From contig JAFQCI010000147.1 in NCBI GenBank assembly GCA_017416505.1, positions 62,001 through 126,000 on the forward strand: a stretch of DNA of 64,000 bases, in the 5' to 3' direction. This stretch comes from Lachnospiraceae bacterium. Lineage in GTDB: Bacteria > Bacillota_A > Clostridia > Lachnospirales > Lachnospiraceae. The notes below the pieces were generated by a model. The model ran no database searches and had not been told where the DNA came from. It worked only from the letters and a program-made list of their open reading frames with translations. Both the position numbers and the translations under genes were made by a program. Shown piece by piece: positions 54,489 to 62,792 of the stretch. The stretch's first letter is position 1. Each line of letters begins with the position of its first letter.

Positions 54489-55382
54489 CTATTCTACTAC
54501 TTTGATTCCAAGCTTCTTCATTTCCTCAGCTAATTTTGCTGCGTTCTGTGGTTCCATTTCTGATAATGGCATTCTTAATCCACCAGCATTCATACCCATT
54601 AAATTCACTGCCTTCTTTACAGGAATAGGGTTTACTTCACAAAATAGTGCATCTACAAGCTTCATATATTTTAACTGAAGTTTTAAACTTTCCTCTGTTT
54701 CACCTGCTAAATATTTTGCAACAATATCATGAGTTTCTCTTGGTACAACATTTGCAAGTACAGAAATAACACCTTTTCCGCCAAGAGAAAGAATCGGCAC
54801 GATTTGGTCATCATTTCCGGAATAAATATCAATACATCCATCTGCCAAAGCTGCAAGTTTTGCAACCTGTGAAATATTACCACTTGCTTCTTTAATACCT
54901 ACAATCTGGTCTACATTTTTCGCTAATGTCACAGCAGTTTCCGGTAAAATGTTGCAACCGGTTCTACCCGGAACATTATATAAAATCATAGGCAGGTCTG
55001 CTGCTTTTGCAACTTCTGTAAAATGAGCAATCAAACCTTTTTGAGTTGCCTTATTATAATAAGGTGTTACTACTAAAAGTCCATCTGCACCATATTTTGC
55101 TGCTTCTTTTGATAAGTATACTGCTGTTTCTGTGCAGTTAGAGCCGGTACCCGCAATAACTGGTACTCTCTTATTTACATGTTCAATACAAACTTTAATA
55201 CATTCTAAATGTTCTTCATGAGATAACGTAGATGCTTCTCCGGTGGTTCCACAGATAATAATTGCATCTGTTCCATTCTCAATCTGAAAATCAATTAATT
55301 TTCTTAATTGTTCATAATCTACAGATAAGTCTTCCTTAAAAGGTGTAATAATTGCTACTCCTGAGCCTGTAAAAATCGCCAT
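54489..55382 (-). CDS. dapA: 4-hydroxy-tetrahydrodipicolinate synthase
   Basis: 297-residue aldolase-fold enzyme condensing pyruvate with aspartate semialdehyde. The Schiff-base Lys is in VGIKEASGN; TTGEASTLSHEEH and LYNVPGRTGCN are substrate motifs. ATG 55382 (MAIFTGSGVA) follows GGGAGG, directly after the riboswitch terminator. Confidence 0.97.
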   Translation of the reverse strand: MAIFTGSGVAIITPFKEDLSVDYEQLRKLIDFQIENGTDAIIICGTTGEASTLSHEEHLECIKVCIEHVNKRVPVIAGTGSNCTETAVYLSKEAAKYGADGLLVVTPYYNKATQKGLIAHFTEVAKAADLPMILYNVPGRTGCNILPETAVTLAKNVDQIVGIKEASGNISQVAKLAALADGCIDIYSGNDDQIVPILSLGGKGVISVLANVVPRETHDIVAKYLAGETEESLKLQLKYMKLVDALFCEVNPIPVKKAVNLMGMNAGGLRMPLSEMEPQNAAKLAEEMKKLGIKVVE

Positions 55383-55398
55383 GTTAAATTCCTCCCTT

Positions 55399-55433
55399 AA
55401 AAAAATAAAAAAGGTCGACATACGCGCCGACCT
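55399..55433 (-). terminator. Lysine riboswitch terminator
   Basis: AGGTCGG...TCGACCT stem (55412-55433) followed by TTTTTTATTTTTTT on the minus strand, between aptamer and dapA. Confidence 0.9.
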
Positions 55434-55458
55434 AGAACACTATTTCAATAGCAAATCT

Positions 55459-55617
55459 AAGTAGCACTCCATCTTTCGATGACAGTTACATAGCTCTTAA
55501 CTATGTACCCAGCAATACATACGACGAATATGTAAAACTTCGGCATCTTTTCCTTTCCTTCCACTTCCCTGATTTCGCCAATCTCTGTGGAAGTACTGAT
55601 AAAAAATGCGCCTCTAC
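55459..55617 (-). promoter_or_regulatory. Lysine riboswitch (L-box) aptamer
   Basis: Minus strand shows the L-box core in order: AGAGGCGC, ATCAGTA, GCCGAAG, GCTGGGT, ACTGTCATC and GGAGTGCTACTT, with P1 formed by the ends. With the terminator downstream it predicts shut-off of dapA-dapB when lysine is high. Confidence 0.93.
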
Positions 55618-55638
55618 TAAAATGATTTAATTAATAGA

Positions 55639-55667
55639 ATGGTATCACTACTATCTCCTATTGTCAA
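55639..55667 (-). promoter_or_regulatory. dapA promoter
   Basis: TTGACA (55662-55667), 17-base spacer, TACCAT (55639-55644). It lies in the last codons of the CobO-like gene. Confidence 0.65.
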
Positions 55668-56175
55668 GTGATTTTTCCTCAGATTCATTCTCTTTTTCAT
55701 TACAGGATTCAATTTCATATACATTCTCTGCTATCTGGGCAATGGATTTTGGGATTTTCCTTCCTGTCAGCATTATTTCAAGTTCATCCGAAGGATATAA
55801 CAAAAGCTCATATAACTGGGCTTCAGAAATCACTTCATTGTCCACCAAACCTAATACTTCATCCAAAATCAGTAAATCACATTCTTCAGTATCCATTACC
55901 TTACGAACATAATTCAGAGCATTGATAATTTTAATATTCTGTTCTTCCTTTTCTTCCTTTGTTAAATCTTCGTAATTTTTCGTTCCGGTTTCAAAAGACA
56001 ACACTTTTAGTTCCGGTTCTAACCTGCCTATCATTTCCTGGTTATCATATAACTTTCCTTTTAGGAAGCTTACCAGAATCACCTGTTTCCCTTCACAGAT
56101 TTTTTTCACAGCATACCCCATGGCAGCCAATGACTTTCCTTTTCCATTACCAAAATACACCTGAATTTTACTCAT
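55651..56175 (-). CDS. CobO/BtuR-like corrinoid adenosyltransferase family ATPase
   Basis: 174 residues. A P-loop GNGKGKS sits at residues 9-15 with VYFGNGKGKSLAAMGYAV, and LLILDEVLGLVDN serves as Walker B, as in CobO/CobA (cob(I)alamin adenosyltransferase). The C-terminal tail is Glu-rich and not family-like. No cobalamin genes are adjacent; isolated CobO-like genes beside dapA occur in Clostridia and may have another substrate. The dapA promoter overlaps its 3' end. Confidence 0.75.
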   Translation of the reverse strand: MSKIQVYFGNGKGKSLAAMGYAVKKICEGKQVILVSFLKGKLYDNQEMIGRLEPELKVLSFETGTKNYEDLTKEEKEEQNIKIINALNYVRKVMDTEECDLLILDEVLGLVDNEVISEAQLYELLLYPSDELEIMLTGRKIPKSIAQIAENVYEIESCNEKENESEEKSLDNRR

Positions 56176-56205
56176 TTTCTCACACAGCCTTTCAAATGAA
56201 ACTGT

Positions 56206-56832
56206 TTATTCCAAACACTCCATTTTACTAACAGAAACTTCGTAAGCAACTTTACTTACGAAAGTATCTTCTCCTACTTTCTTTTGATATTCTCTGCTTT
56301 GTATTCTTCCATACACCGCAACATGTTCTCCTACCTGAAGTTTTCCTGCAAATCTTGCATTTCTTCCCCAACAGATACATGGAATATAATCTGATTTTCC
56401 ATATGCCCTGTTTACTGCCAGCAATACATCTGCAATTTCCCTTCCTAATGGAGTCATTCGATACACCGGCTCCTTGCAGACATAACCATCAAGGTAGATA
56501 TGATTTGGTTTTCCTATTACTTCATCGTCGTCAAGTATGCGAATTTCTCGCACAAATAAAGATAATATCAGTTTATTATGTCCATTTTCGTGTTTATTAT
56601 ATGACCTAAATTGCCCTTTTGCTTCAATTTTCTTGCCAACGATATTTTTCGAAACATCAATCAGACGGTCTGAAACCATGTAAGGAATTACATCACTTGC
56701 ATCGCTAAGACGTTTTACCAACACCTCAACCACATAGAATCCTTCTCCAAATACTTCATGGCTAAAAACAAAATCCGAAATCACCTCTCCGGCAATAATC
56801 GCTTGGTTGTTACAAAAAATCTTATCAGTCAT
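56206..56832 (-). CDS. SSB-like protein with two OB domains
   Basis: 208 residues. Residues 1 to about 105 and 110-205 each look like an OB fold. The second carries SSB features (DGYVCKEPVYRMTPLGREIADVLLAVNR, DYIPCICWGRNARFAGKL, GRIQSREYQKKVG). The first half is more diverged. The acidic DxDIPF-type tip of ordinary SSB is absent; the protein ends SVSKMECLE. It may be a specialised single-stranded DNA-binding protein rather than the main SSB. GAGAAAAAA precedes the ATG. Confidence 0.7.
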   Translation of the reverse strand: MTDKIFCNNQAIIAGEVISDFVFSHEVFGEGFYVVEVLVKRLSDASDVIPYMVSDRLIDVSKNIVGKKIEAKGQFRSYNKHENGHNKLILSLFVREIRILDDDEVIGKPNHIYLDGYVCKEPVYRMTPLGREIADVLLAVNRAYGKSDYIPCICWGRNARFAGKLQVGEHVAVYGRIQSREYQKKVGEDTFVSKVAYEVSVSKMECLE

Positions 56833-56971
56833 TTTTTTCTCCCTTCTATATGTACAGTATTTCTAACACATTTTGTGTAATACTATAAATATGCACACAT
56901 TCTAAGGAGTAGAACCATGAGTCCTCGATGATTCACGACATATCTTGCACCGTCCTATTTAGCGATTGTGT

Positions 56972-57424
56972 TCATAAATTATTTTCTTCTTTTTTCATTC
57001 TTTTTTCTATATATTGATAAAATTCTTCTGCTAATTCTTTTTTCCCTATCATACTGACAGCATAAGGTATCTGATTTACTTTAAATGTAATCACATCTAT
57101 CTGCATCGTTTCATCAGGATGAATCAAATTTAAATCCTCAACTTCATCATAGGAATAGGTAAATATTCCCTTTTTATTCTGGATGATAATTTTATCTTCC
57201 TTAAGTTCATACTTAATGCTATAAGCGGATACCTTAAAACTTTCTTTTATAATATAGTAACCGAACCCTAAGCCACCCACAACAAAAATAGTGGAAAGAA
57301 TCATATGTTTACTACTTCCCATTATCATACTGATAAGTCGTAGCAAAGACAATCCAAAAAACAATATTCCAACGAATCTGAATGCGATTCGGTTCTGCTT
57401 TCTCTTTTTTTGTTCGTATACCAC
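56972..57424 (-). CDS. Small membrane protein with PH-like domain
   Basis: 150 residues. Two hydrophobic segments (about 18-33 and 42-60) precede a beta-rich domain (YELKEDKIIIQNKKGIFTYSYDEVEDL) typical of bacterial PH-like/YcxB proteins, with a helical C terminus. GTG 57424 is ten bases after GGAGG. Function unknown; divergent from typA. Confidence 0.6.
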   Translation of the reverse strand: MVYEQKKRKQNRIAFRFVGILFFGLSLLRLISMIMGSSKHMILSTIFVVGGLGFGYYIIKESFKVSAYSIKYELKEDKIIIQNKKGIFTYSYDEVEDLNLIHPDETMQIDVITFKVNQIPYAVSMIGKKELAEEFYQYIEKRMKKEENNL

Positions 57425-57510
57425 CGTTTTTTCACCTCCATCCACTCTCATAAAAATATATCACTTTTGAAAATAATCTGCAAGAAAATATTATTATTTT
57501 CAGTTTTTCC

Positions 57511-57539
57511 TTGTCTGCTCACTTTTCTTGTGTTAGAAT
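57511..57539 (+). promoter_or_regulatory. typA promoter
   Basis: TTGTCT, 17-base spacer, TAGAAT on the plus strand, about 50 bases before the typA ATG. Confidence 0.6.
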
Positions 57540-57591
57540 GTTATGCGTTGTAATATTAGGAAACGTAAATATAAGAAAGAAGGATAAAACA

Positions 57592-59424
57592 ATGATAAGA
57601 GAAGATGTAAGAAACATCGCCATTATTGCTCACGTTGACCACGGAAAAACCACCCTTGTAGATGTATTATTAAAACAAAGTGGTGTCTTTCGTTCCAATC
57701 AGGAAGTAGCAGAACGTGTTATGGACTCCAACGACATCGAAAAAGAACGTGGAATCACTATTTTATCAAAGAATACGGCTGTTATGTACGGAAATACTAA
57801 AATTAACATTATTGACACTCCTGGACATGCTGATTTTGGTGGAGAAGTAGAACGTGTTCTTAAAATGGTAAATGGTGTTGTTTTGGTTGTAGATGCTTTT
57901 GAAGGTGCTATGCCTCAAACTAAGTTCGTATTAAAAAAAGCATTGGAACTAAATCTTCCGGTTATCGTTTGTGTAAATAAAATTGACCGTCCGGAAGCCA
58001 GACCAGAAGGAGTTATTGATGAAATTTTAGAACTTTTCATCGACCTTGATGCTTCTGAAGAACAATTAGATTGTCCTTTTATTTTCGCATCTGCAAAAGA
58101 AGGAATCGCTTCTTTGGATTATAATGAGCCTGGAACAGATATGAAGCCATTATTTGAAACCATTATCGACTACATTCCTGCTCCAACCGGAGATGAAAAT
58201 GCTGCCACACAAATATTAATCAGTACTATTGATTATAACGAATACGTGGGACGTATCGGCGTTGGTAAGGTAGATAACGGAACCATTAAAGTAAATCAGG
58301 AAGTTGTTATGGTAAATGCCCATGATGAATCCGTAAACAAAAAGGTTAAAATAAGCAAATTATATGAATTTGATGGTTTAAACAAAGTAGAAGTAACAGA
58401 AGCTACCGTAGGTTCTATCGTTGCTATTTCCGGTATTGCTGATATTCACATCGGAGATACTTTATGTTCACCAGAAAATCCTACTCCGATTCCATTCCAA
58501 AAAATTTCAGAACCTACCATAGCAATGCACTTTTTGGTAAATGACAGCCCATTGGCAGGTCAGGAAGGTAAATTCGTTACATCCAGACATTTAAGAGAAC
58601 GTTTATTCCGTGAATTAAATACTGATGTTTCCTTGCGTGTAGAAGAAACAGATACTACAGAATCTTACAAAGTATCCGGTCGTGGAGAATTGCATTTATC
58701 TGTATTAATTGAAAATATGCGACGTGAAGGTTATGAATTCGCAGTAAGTAAAGCAGAAGTTTTATATAAGACAGATGAAAATGGTCAAAAATTAGAACCT
58801 ATGGAAATCGCTATCATTGATGTTGCAGATGAATTTTCCGGTACTGTAATCAGTATGTTAAATCAAAGAAAAGGTGAATTACAGGGAATGTCTACTACAA
58901 ACGGTGGATATACCAGATTAGAGTTTTCTATTCCTTCCAGAGGTTTAATTGGATTCAGAGGCGAATTTTTAACTGCTACCAAAGGAACTGGTATTATTAA
59001 TACCCTATTTGATGGATATGGTCCATTTAAGGGCGAAATTCAATACAGAAAGCAAGGCTCTTTGATTGCGTTTGAAAGTGGCGAAACCATTACTTACGGC
59101 TTATTTAATGCTCAGGAACGTGGTACTTTGTTCGTAGGACCTGGCGAAAAAGTTTATGCCGGAATGGTTATCGGACAAAATGGAAAAGCGGAAGATATCG
59201 AAGTAAATGTATGTAAGAGAAAACAGCTTACCAATACCCGTGCTTCTGGTTCTGATGACGCATTAAAGCTTACTCCTCCAAGAATTTTAAGTTTGGAACA
59301 AGCACTTGAATTTATTGACACTGACGAACTTTTAGAGATTACACCAGATAATATCCGTATCCGTAAGAAAATTCTTGACCCTACTTTAAGAATGCGTGCT
59401 AAGAGAAATATGCAAAATTCATAA
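57592..59424 (+). CDS. typA: Ribosome-associated GTPase BipA/TypA
   Basis: 610-residue translational GTPase. G1 [13 protein letters not shown]2 [10 protein letters not shown]3 [11 protein letters not shown]4 NKIDRPEA and G5 ASAKEG are intact, followed by EF-G-like domains II, III and V ([30 protein letters not shown]) and the BipA-specific C-terminal domain. It assists 50S subunit assembly under stress. ATG 57592 follows AAGGAT. An insertion sequence begins 23 bases after its stop. Confidence 0.97.
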   Translation: MIREDVRNIAIIAHVDHGKTTLVDVLLKQSGVFRSNQEVAERVMDSNDIEKERGITILSKNTAVMYGNTKINIIDTPGHADFGGEVERVLKMVNGVVLVVDAFEGAMPQTKFVLKKALELNLPVIVCVNKIDRPEARPEGVIDEILELFIDLDASEEQLDCPFIFASAKEGIASLDYNEPGTDMKPLFETIIDYIPAPTGDENAATQILISTIDYNEYVGRIGVGKVDNGTIKVNQEVVMVNAHDESVNKKVKISKLYEFDGLNKVEVTEATVGSIVAISGIADIHIGDTLCSPENPTPIPFQKISEPTIAMHFLVNDSPLAGQEGKFVTSRHLRERLFRELNTDVSLRVEETDTTESYKVSGRGELHLSVLIENMRREGYEFAVSKAEVLYKTDENGQKLEPMEIAIIDVADEFSGTVISMLNQRKGELQGMSTTNGGYTRLEFSIPSRGLIGFRGEFLTATKGTGIINTLFDGYGPFKGEIQYRKQGSLIAFESGETITYGLFNAQERGTLFVGPGEKVYAGMVIGQNGKAEDIEVNVCKRKQLTNTRASGSDDALKLTPPRILSLEQALEFIDTDELLEITPDNIRIRKKILDPTLRMRAKRNMQNS

Positions 59425-59446
59425 AATATAAAACAAGACTAATGAA

Positions 59447-61258
59447 CTCTCGGAATCTTGAGAGATAACACCAGAAAAACTCTGGTGAGGTTCTTTGAAA
59501 AGCAAATATTATATGTAGAACAAAAAAAATTGCATGAGAAACAAACATAGCTTTCACTATGTTTAAAAAAGTGGTATTATAGTTCATAGGATTATGCTAT
59601 ATCCAAAATCAACTTTTGTAGGGTGAATTCAGATGGCAAATCCCATGCATCCAGATGCTGTAACATCAGGATGTGATAGAGGCGGCAGTACCACATCTTA
59701 GTAGATCGGTGTCTGCCGTCTTCTAATTTAAAATCTATTTTCTCACGTTTATTGGAACGTTCTGCAGATGTTCTTGCATTATATTCAAGTTTCCATTCTT
59801 TGCTGCTTCTTGGCGGATTGTTAAATAATCTCGGATTATCATTCATAACCAGATGAACAGTACGTCCGTATTTGGCATCAGAGCATGGATTGTCACAGGT
59901 ACAGGAAATACAGCCGTTTTTCTTACTCATTTTAGGACACTTAAATTTCATTCTTCCTTTGGCAGTTTCAACACCATCACGATGCATACGGAAGCCGGCT
60001 TTGCAGACAGGAACACCGTCTTCATCAATGGTAAAATCATCTTTGTAAACAGGTGGTCTGCCACCTTTTCCGTTAAGGTCGATAAAAGGTGTTATATTTT
60101 CGCGTTTGCAGTACTGGTAATAAGGCATTGCATCATGAGCGGAATCCAAAAGAAGTTTGGACACTTTATAATCAGGAAGAAACGCTTTCATCTGAAAAAA
60201 AGCATACAGAAAGCCATGGGAGTCATGTTTGGACGCACAGGAAAAATGAGGGAATACCGGAAGGTCACTCTGGGAATCCACAAGCATATATAAATCATAT
60301 CCGTGGTAAAAACAGTCACGTGAAGAATCCCAGCCGATATCACAGTCAGGCTGGGAAAAGTAACGGTCGCAGTTACAGTTGGCAACACCGTTTTCCTTAC
60401 AGTCACAGATACGTTTTTTACGTTCACGATGTGAAGTAACAACTGGTGTTCCGTCACCAGCCAGGGCAAGTGATTCGTTATGAATAAGTCCCTTGGAAAC
60501 CGAAATATCAAGAAACTCTTTTTTGTAGATTTTAAAAAGAAAAGCATAAGGCTGTTCTTCAGGGTGGAAGTCCGTATTTTCAAGCTGTGGAAGTAGTTCT
60601 GCAACCGTAACTTTTTCAACAGAATCCGCTTTGGTACCTTTTTCTTTAGGTTTTTTTACCTTGGATTTTAAAGGATGAATGTGTGGGGACAGATGACTGG
60701 CATCAGAATTCCACAAGCGTTTTATGAAGTCGTAAAAGGTACCAACACCGGGAGTATTACCAACTTCAAATCCACTGAGAATGGCATAAAGAGGATTCAT
60801 TTTAAGCTGGGCAGACCATTCGGTTAAAGAAGTGACTTTAAAATCAATGGACAATAAATAAGAACGCTGCATGCAGGAAGGAGTTCTTGGTGCAGGTCCG
60901 AATTTAGAGTATTTATCAGCCATAAATTCATCCGTATAGGATAAATCAAGATTCCAGAAACGTTCAATAATATCCCATGTAGAACGTGCAAGATCATCAG
61001 GATTAGGATAATATTTACGAAGATTAGTAGCAACAAAGTTTTGGTAGTCAGCATGACTGCCACAGTTAACAGGTAACATAAAAAACGCCTCCATATCGAA
61101 AAATGACTGCCGCCGCAAGCGACATATCCTTAATCAATAGGCGCGAAGCGCCGCATTTTTTGGGACGCTTGTCAAGTGTTTTTTGTAAAAAAAGTGGGGG
61201 ATTTTATAAAAAGAGGAATTTGAAAGCTTTATATTTACTAGCTTAAAGATTCCGAGAG
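59447..61258. mobile_element. Insertion sequence with 13-bp terminal inverted repeats
   Basis: 1812 bases. The ends carry perfect inverted repeats CTCTCGGAATCTT (59447-59459) and AAGATTCCGAGAG (61246-61258). It encodes one transposase on the minus strand. A GC-rich hairpin with arms GGCGC/GCGCC and a T-run (about 61139-61167) sits upstream of the transposase, and a CACCAGA/TCTGGTG hairpin near the left end, both possibly blocking read-through. I see no clear target-site duplication. The element lies between typA and luxS. Confidence 0.85.
59592..61079 (-). CDS. DDE transposase
   Basis: 495 residues, apparently intact. Likely DDE residues are in LALAGDGTPV, LLLDSAHDA and the YNARTSAERSNKREK motif near the C terminus (the Y-(2)-R-(3)-E-(6)-K signature of IS4/IS5/IS1182-type enzymes). 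A Cys-rich insertion (KRICDCKENGVANCNCD and KNGCISCTCDNPC) may bind zinc. ATG 61079 follows GGAGG; its codon use differs from nearby housekeeping genes. The exact IS family is not certain to me. Confidence 0.88.
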   Translation of the reverse strand: MLPVNCGSHADYQNFVATNLRKYYPNPDDLARSTWDIIERFWNLDLSYTDEFMADKYSKFGPAPRTPSCMQRSYLLSIDFKVTSLTEWSAQLKMNPLYAILSGFEVGNTPGVGTFYDFIKRLWNSDASHLSPHIHPLKSKVKKPKEKGTKADSVEKVTVAELLPQLENTDFHPEEQPYAFLFKIYKKEFLDISVSKGLIHNESLALAGDGTPVVTSHRERKKRICDCKENGVANCNCDRYFSQPDCDIGWDSSRDCFYHGYDLYMLVDSQSDLPVFPHFSCASKHDSHGFLYAFFQMKAFLPDYKVSKLLLDSAHDAMPYYQYCKRENITPFIDLNGKGGRPPVYKDDFTIDEDGVPVCKAGFRMHRDGVETAKGRMKFKCPKMSKKNGCISCTCDNPCSDAKYGRTVHLVMNDNPRLFNNPPRSSKEWKLEYNARTSAERSNKREKIDFKLEDGRHRSTKMWYCRLYHILMLQHLDAWDLPSEFTLQKLILDIA

Positions 61259-61292
61259 ATTATACTAAAAGAAAGGAGGATACATCATAGTT

Positions 61293-61772
61293 ATGGAGAA
61301 AATTGCTAGTTTTACTGTAAATCATTTAGATTTGCTACCTGGTATCTATGTTTCCAGAAAAGATACCGTAGGAAATGAAATCATTACTACTTTTGATTTG
61401 CGATTCACTCGTCCAAATTTGGAACCTGTATTAAATAACGCTGAAATTCATACCATTGAACATTTAGCTGCTACTTTTTTAAGAAATGATTCCAAAATCA
61501 AAGATAAAGTAATCTATTTCGGTCCAATGGGCTGTCGGACAGGTTTTTACTTTATCTTAGCCGGTGACTATGTTTCTTCTGATATTGTAGATATCATGAT
61601 TCGTACTTTTACTTTTATCAGTGAGTTTGAGGGAGAAGTACCTGGTGCCACTCCAAGGGACTGTGGTAATTATCTTGACATGAATCTGCCCCTTGCAAAA
61701 TATATCGCAAAACGCTATCTTGAGGAAACACTTTTAAAACTTACCCCAGCCAACTTGAATTATCCAGCATAA
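61293..61772 (+). CDS. luxS: S-ribosylhomocysteine lyase (LuxS)
   Basis: 159 residues. The zinc ligands are in HTIEHLAATFLRN and GATPRDCGNY, and GPMGCRTGFYFILAG follows the family. It splits S-ribosylhomocysteine to homocysteine and the AI-2 precursor DPD. The right end of the insertion sequence is only 34 bases upstream of the ATG. The AAAGGAGG is 13 bases from the ATG, longer than optimal. TATACT at 61261-61266, just outside the element, may be a remaining -10 box. Confidence 0.97.
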   Translation: MEKIASFTVNHLDLLPGIYVSRKDTVGNEIITTFDLRFTRPNLEPVLNNAEIHTIEHLAATFLRNDSKIKDKVIYFGPMGCRTGFYFILAGDYVSSDIVDIMIRTFTFISEFEGEVPGATPRDCGNYLDMNLPLAKYIAKRYLEETLLKLTPANLNYPA

Positions 61773-61825
61773 ATAATACCAATAATCAAGTTTAAAAGGT
61801 TAAAAAACTAATTTATATAAAAAAG

Positions 61826-61888
61826 AATACTTTCTTTCATTTGTGAGATACTAAGCAGGTAATTAATCATAACATGAAAGGAAGTATT
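61826..61888 (+). promoter_or_regulatory. 15-bp stem occluding the ribosome binding site of the small Cys protein
   Basis: AATACTTTCTTTCAT (61826-61840) pairs with ATGAAAGGAAGTATT (61874-61888) through 15 base pairs with one G-U pair, and a 33-base loop. The 3' arm contains the GGAAG ribosome binding site of the gene starting at 61893. A weak promoter, TTTAAA-N17-TATATA (61791-61819), would start RNA at the 5' arm. Confidence 0.65.
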
Positions 61889-61892
61889 TTTT

Positions 61893-62081
61893 ATGCGTAG
61901 TAGCCAGGAAGTTTATAAAGAAGTTGCGGAAGAATGTGATTCATACACAGCAGTAAATCCTCAACATGAAAATGCTTTTAGAAACTCTGCAAAGGAAGTA
62001 AGTTGTCTAAGCTGTCAGCACTTTTCTGCCGACGAACACTGTGAATTAGATTTATATGACAAAATCGTTGCCAAACTATAA
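61893..62081 (+). CDS. Small Cys-containing protein of unknown function
   Basis: 62 residues. Mostly helical and acidic in the first half, then SCLSCQHF and HCELD with a CxxC-x(8)-C pattern that could hold zinc or an Fe-S cluster, together with nearby His residues. The start is fixed by GGAAGT before ATG 61893. The gene is downstream of luxS on the same strand and is followed by a terminator. Its leader stem hides the ribosome binding site, so regulated translation is likely. Confidence 0.75.
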   Translation: MRSSQEVYKEVAEECDSYTAVNPQHENAFRNSAKEVSCLSCQHFSADEHCELDLYDKIVAKL

Positions 62082-62099
62082 TCGCTATTTTATAGCAAT

Positions 62100-62131
62100 A
62101 AAAAATGAGGGAAATCTTCCCTCATTTTTTA
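62100..62131. terminator. Bidirectional terminator
   Basis: AAAAATGAGGGAA / TTCCCTCATTTTT stem with a three-base loop and T-runs on both strands. Confidence 0.9.
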
Positions 62132-62137
62132 TTGAAT

Positions 62138-62722
62138 TTATTGCATTTCTTCTGAAGTGCTTATTTGCTCTGAGTAATTCGTAGAAGTCTGTGGTACATC
62201 TGTTATAGTTTCTTCTGTGGTTTCTTCTGTGGTTTCTTCTGTGGTTACTTCTTCTGTTGCATTTGAACTAGAATCTTCTGTTGATAACTCTTCTGAAGAA
62301 TTTTCGGAATTATCTTCCTCACTCGCCAATTCTTCTGTAGTACTATCCTTAGTAGTAGTCAAATCTTCGTCAATCAGAATATCATCTTCATCCTCTGTAG
62401 ACACAGGAGTAGTATCTTTTGCAGCCTCTCCACCATTCCCCTTATTTGTATTATATCCTTCGATACCTTGACTATTATACTTATCTGAGATAGGTCCATC
62501 AAAACTATTGTCCGCTTCAGTTACAGTTATTTCATCCTCTAATTCAGATTCTGTATTAGAAGCCAGGTTCTCTGTATCGGACTGCACTGCTTCCTTGCCC
62601 TTAAAATTATAATCCATAAGAGGAAATACAATAAATATTGCAAGGATAAGCAAATCAACAATAGCCATAGTCATAACTGATAACAATAATTTTTCTTTTT
62701 TTAATTTTTTCCAAAAATCCAT
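62138..62722 (-). CDS. Acidic Thr/Glu/Ser-rich membrane-anchored protein
   Basis: 194 residues. A basic N terminus and one membrane helix (about 14-37) precede a long, strongly acidic, disordered region with TTEE repeats (about 158-175) and no Cys. It is likely an exposed or periplasmic-side stalk. ATG 62722 follows GGGG; ATG 62728 sits too close to it. It lies 70 bases downstream of pnp. No known family recognised. Confidence 0.7.
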   Translation of the reverse strand: MDFWKKLKKEKLLLSVMTMAIVDLLILAIFIVFPLMDYNFKGKEAVQSDTENLASNTESELEDEITVTEADNSFDGPISDKYNSQGIEGYNTNKGNGGEAAKDTTPVSTEDEDDILIDEDLTTTKDSTTEELASEEDNSENSSEELSTEDSSSNATEEVTTEETTEETTEETITDVPQTSTNYSEQISTSEEMQ

Positions 62723-62792
62723 TTTCATTTCCCCATACGACTAAAATCACAAACACTCTACTTCGAACTACAAATCAGCAAACATTTCACAA

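Noticed and set aside
59853..60439. Plus-strand ORFs within the insertion sequence
   Set aside because: They are antisense shadows of the intact transposase with no start signals.
59430..61270. Target-site duplication flanking the insertion sequence
   Set aside because: Flanks AATGAA and ATTATA do not match at any usual length; short AT-rich matches further out are not significant.
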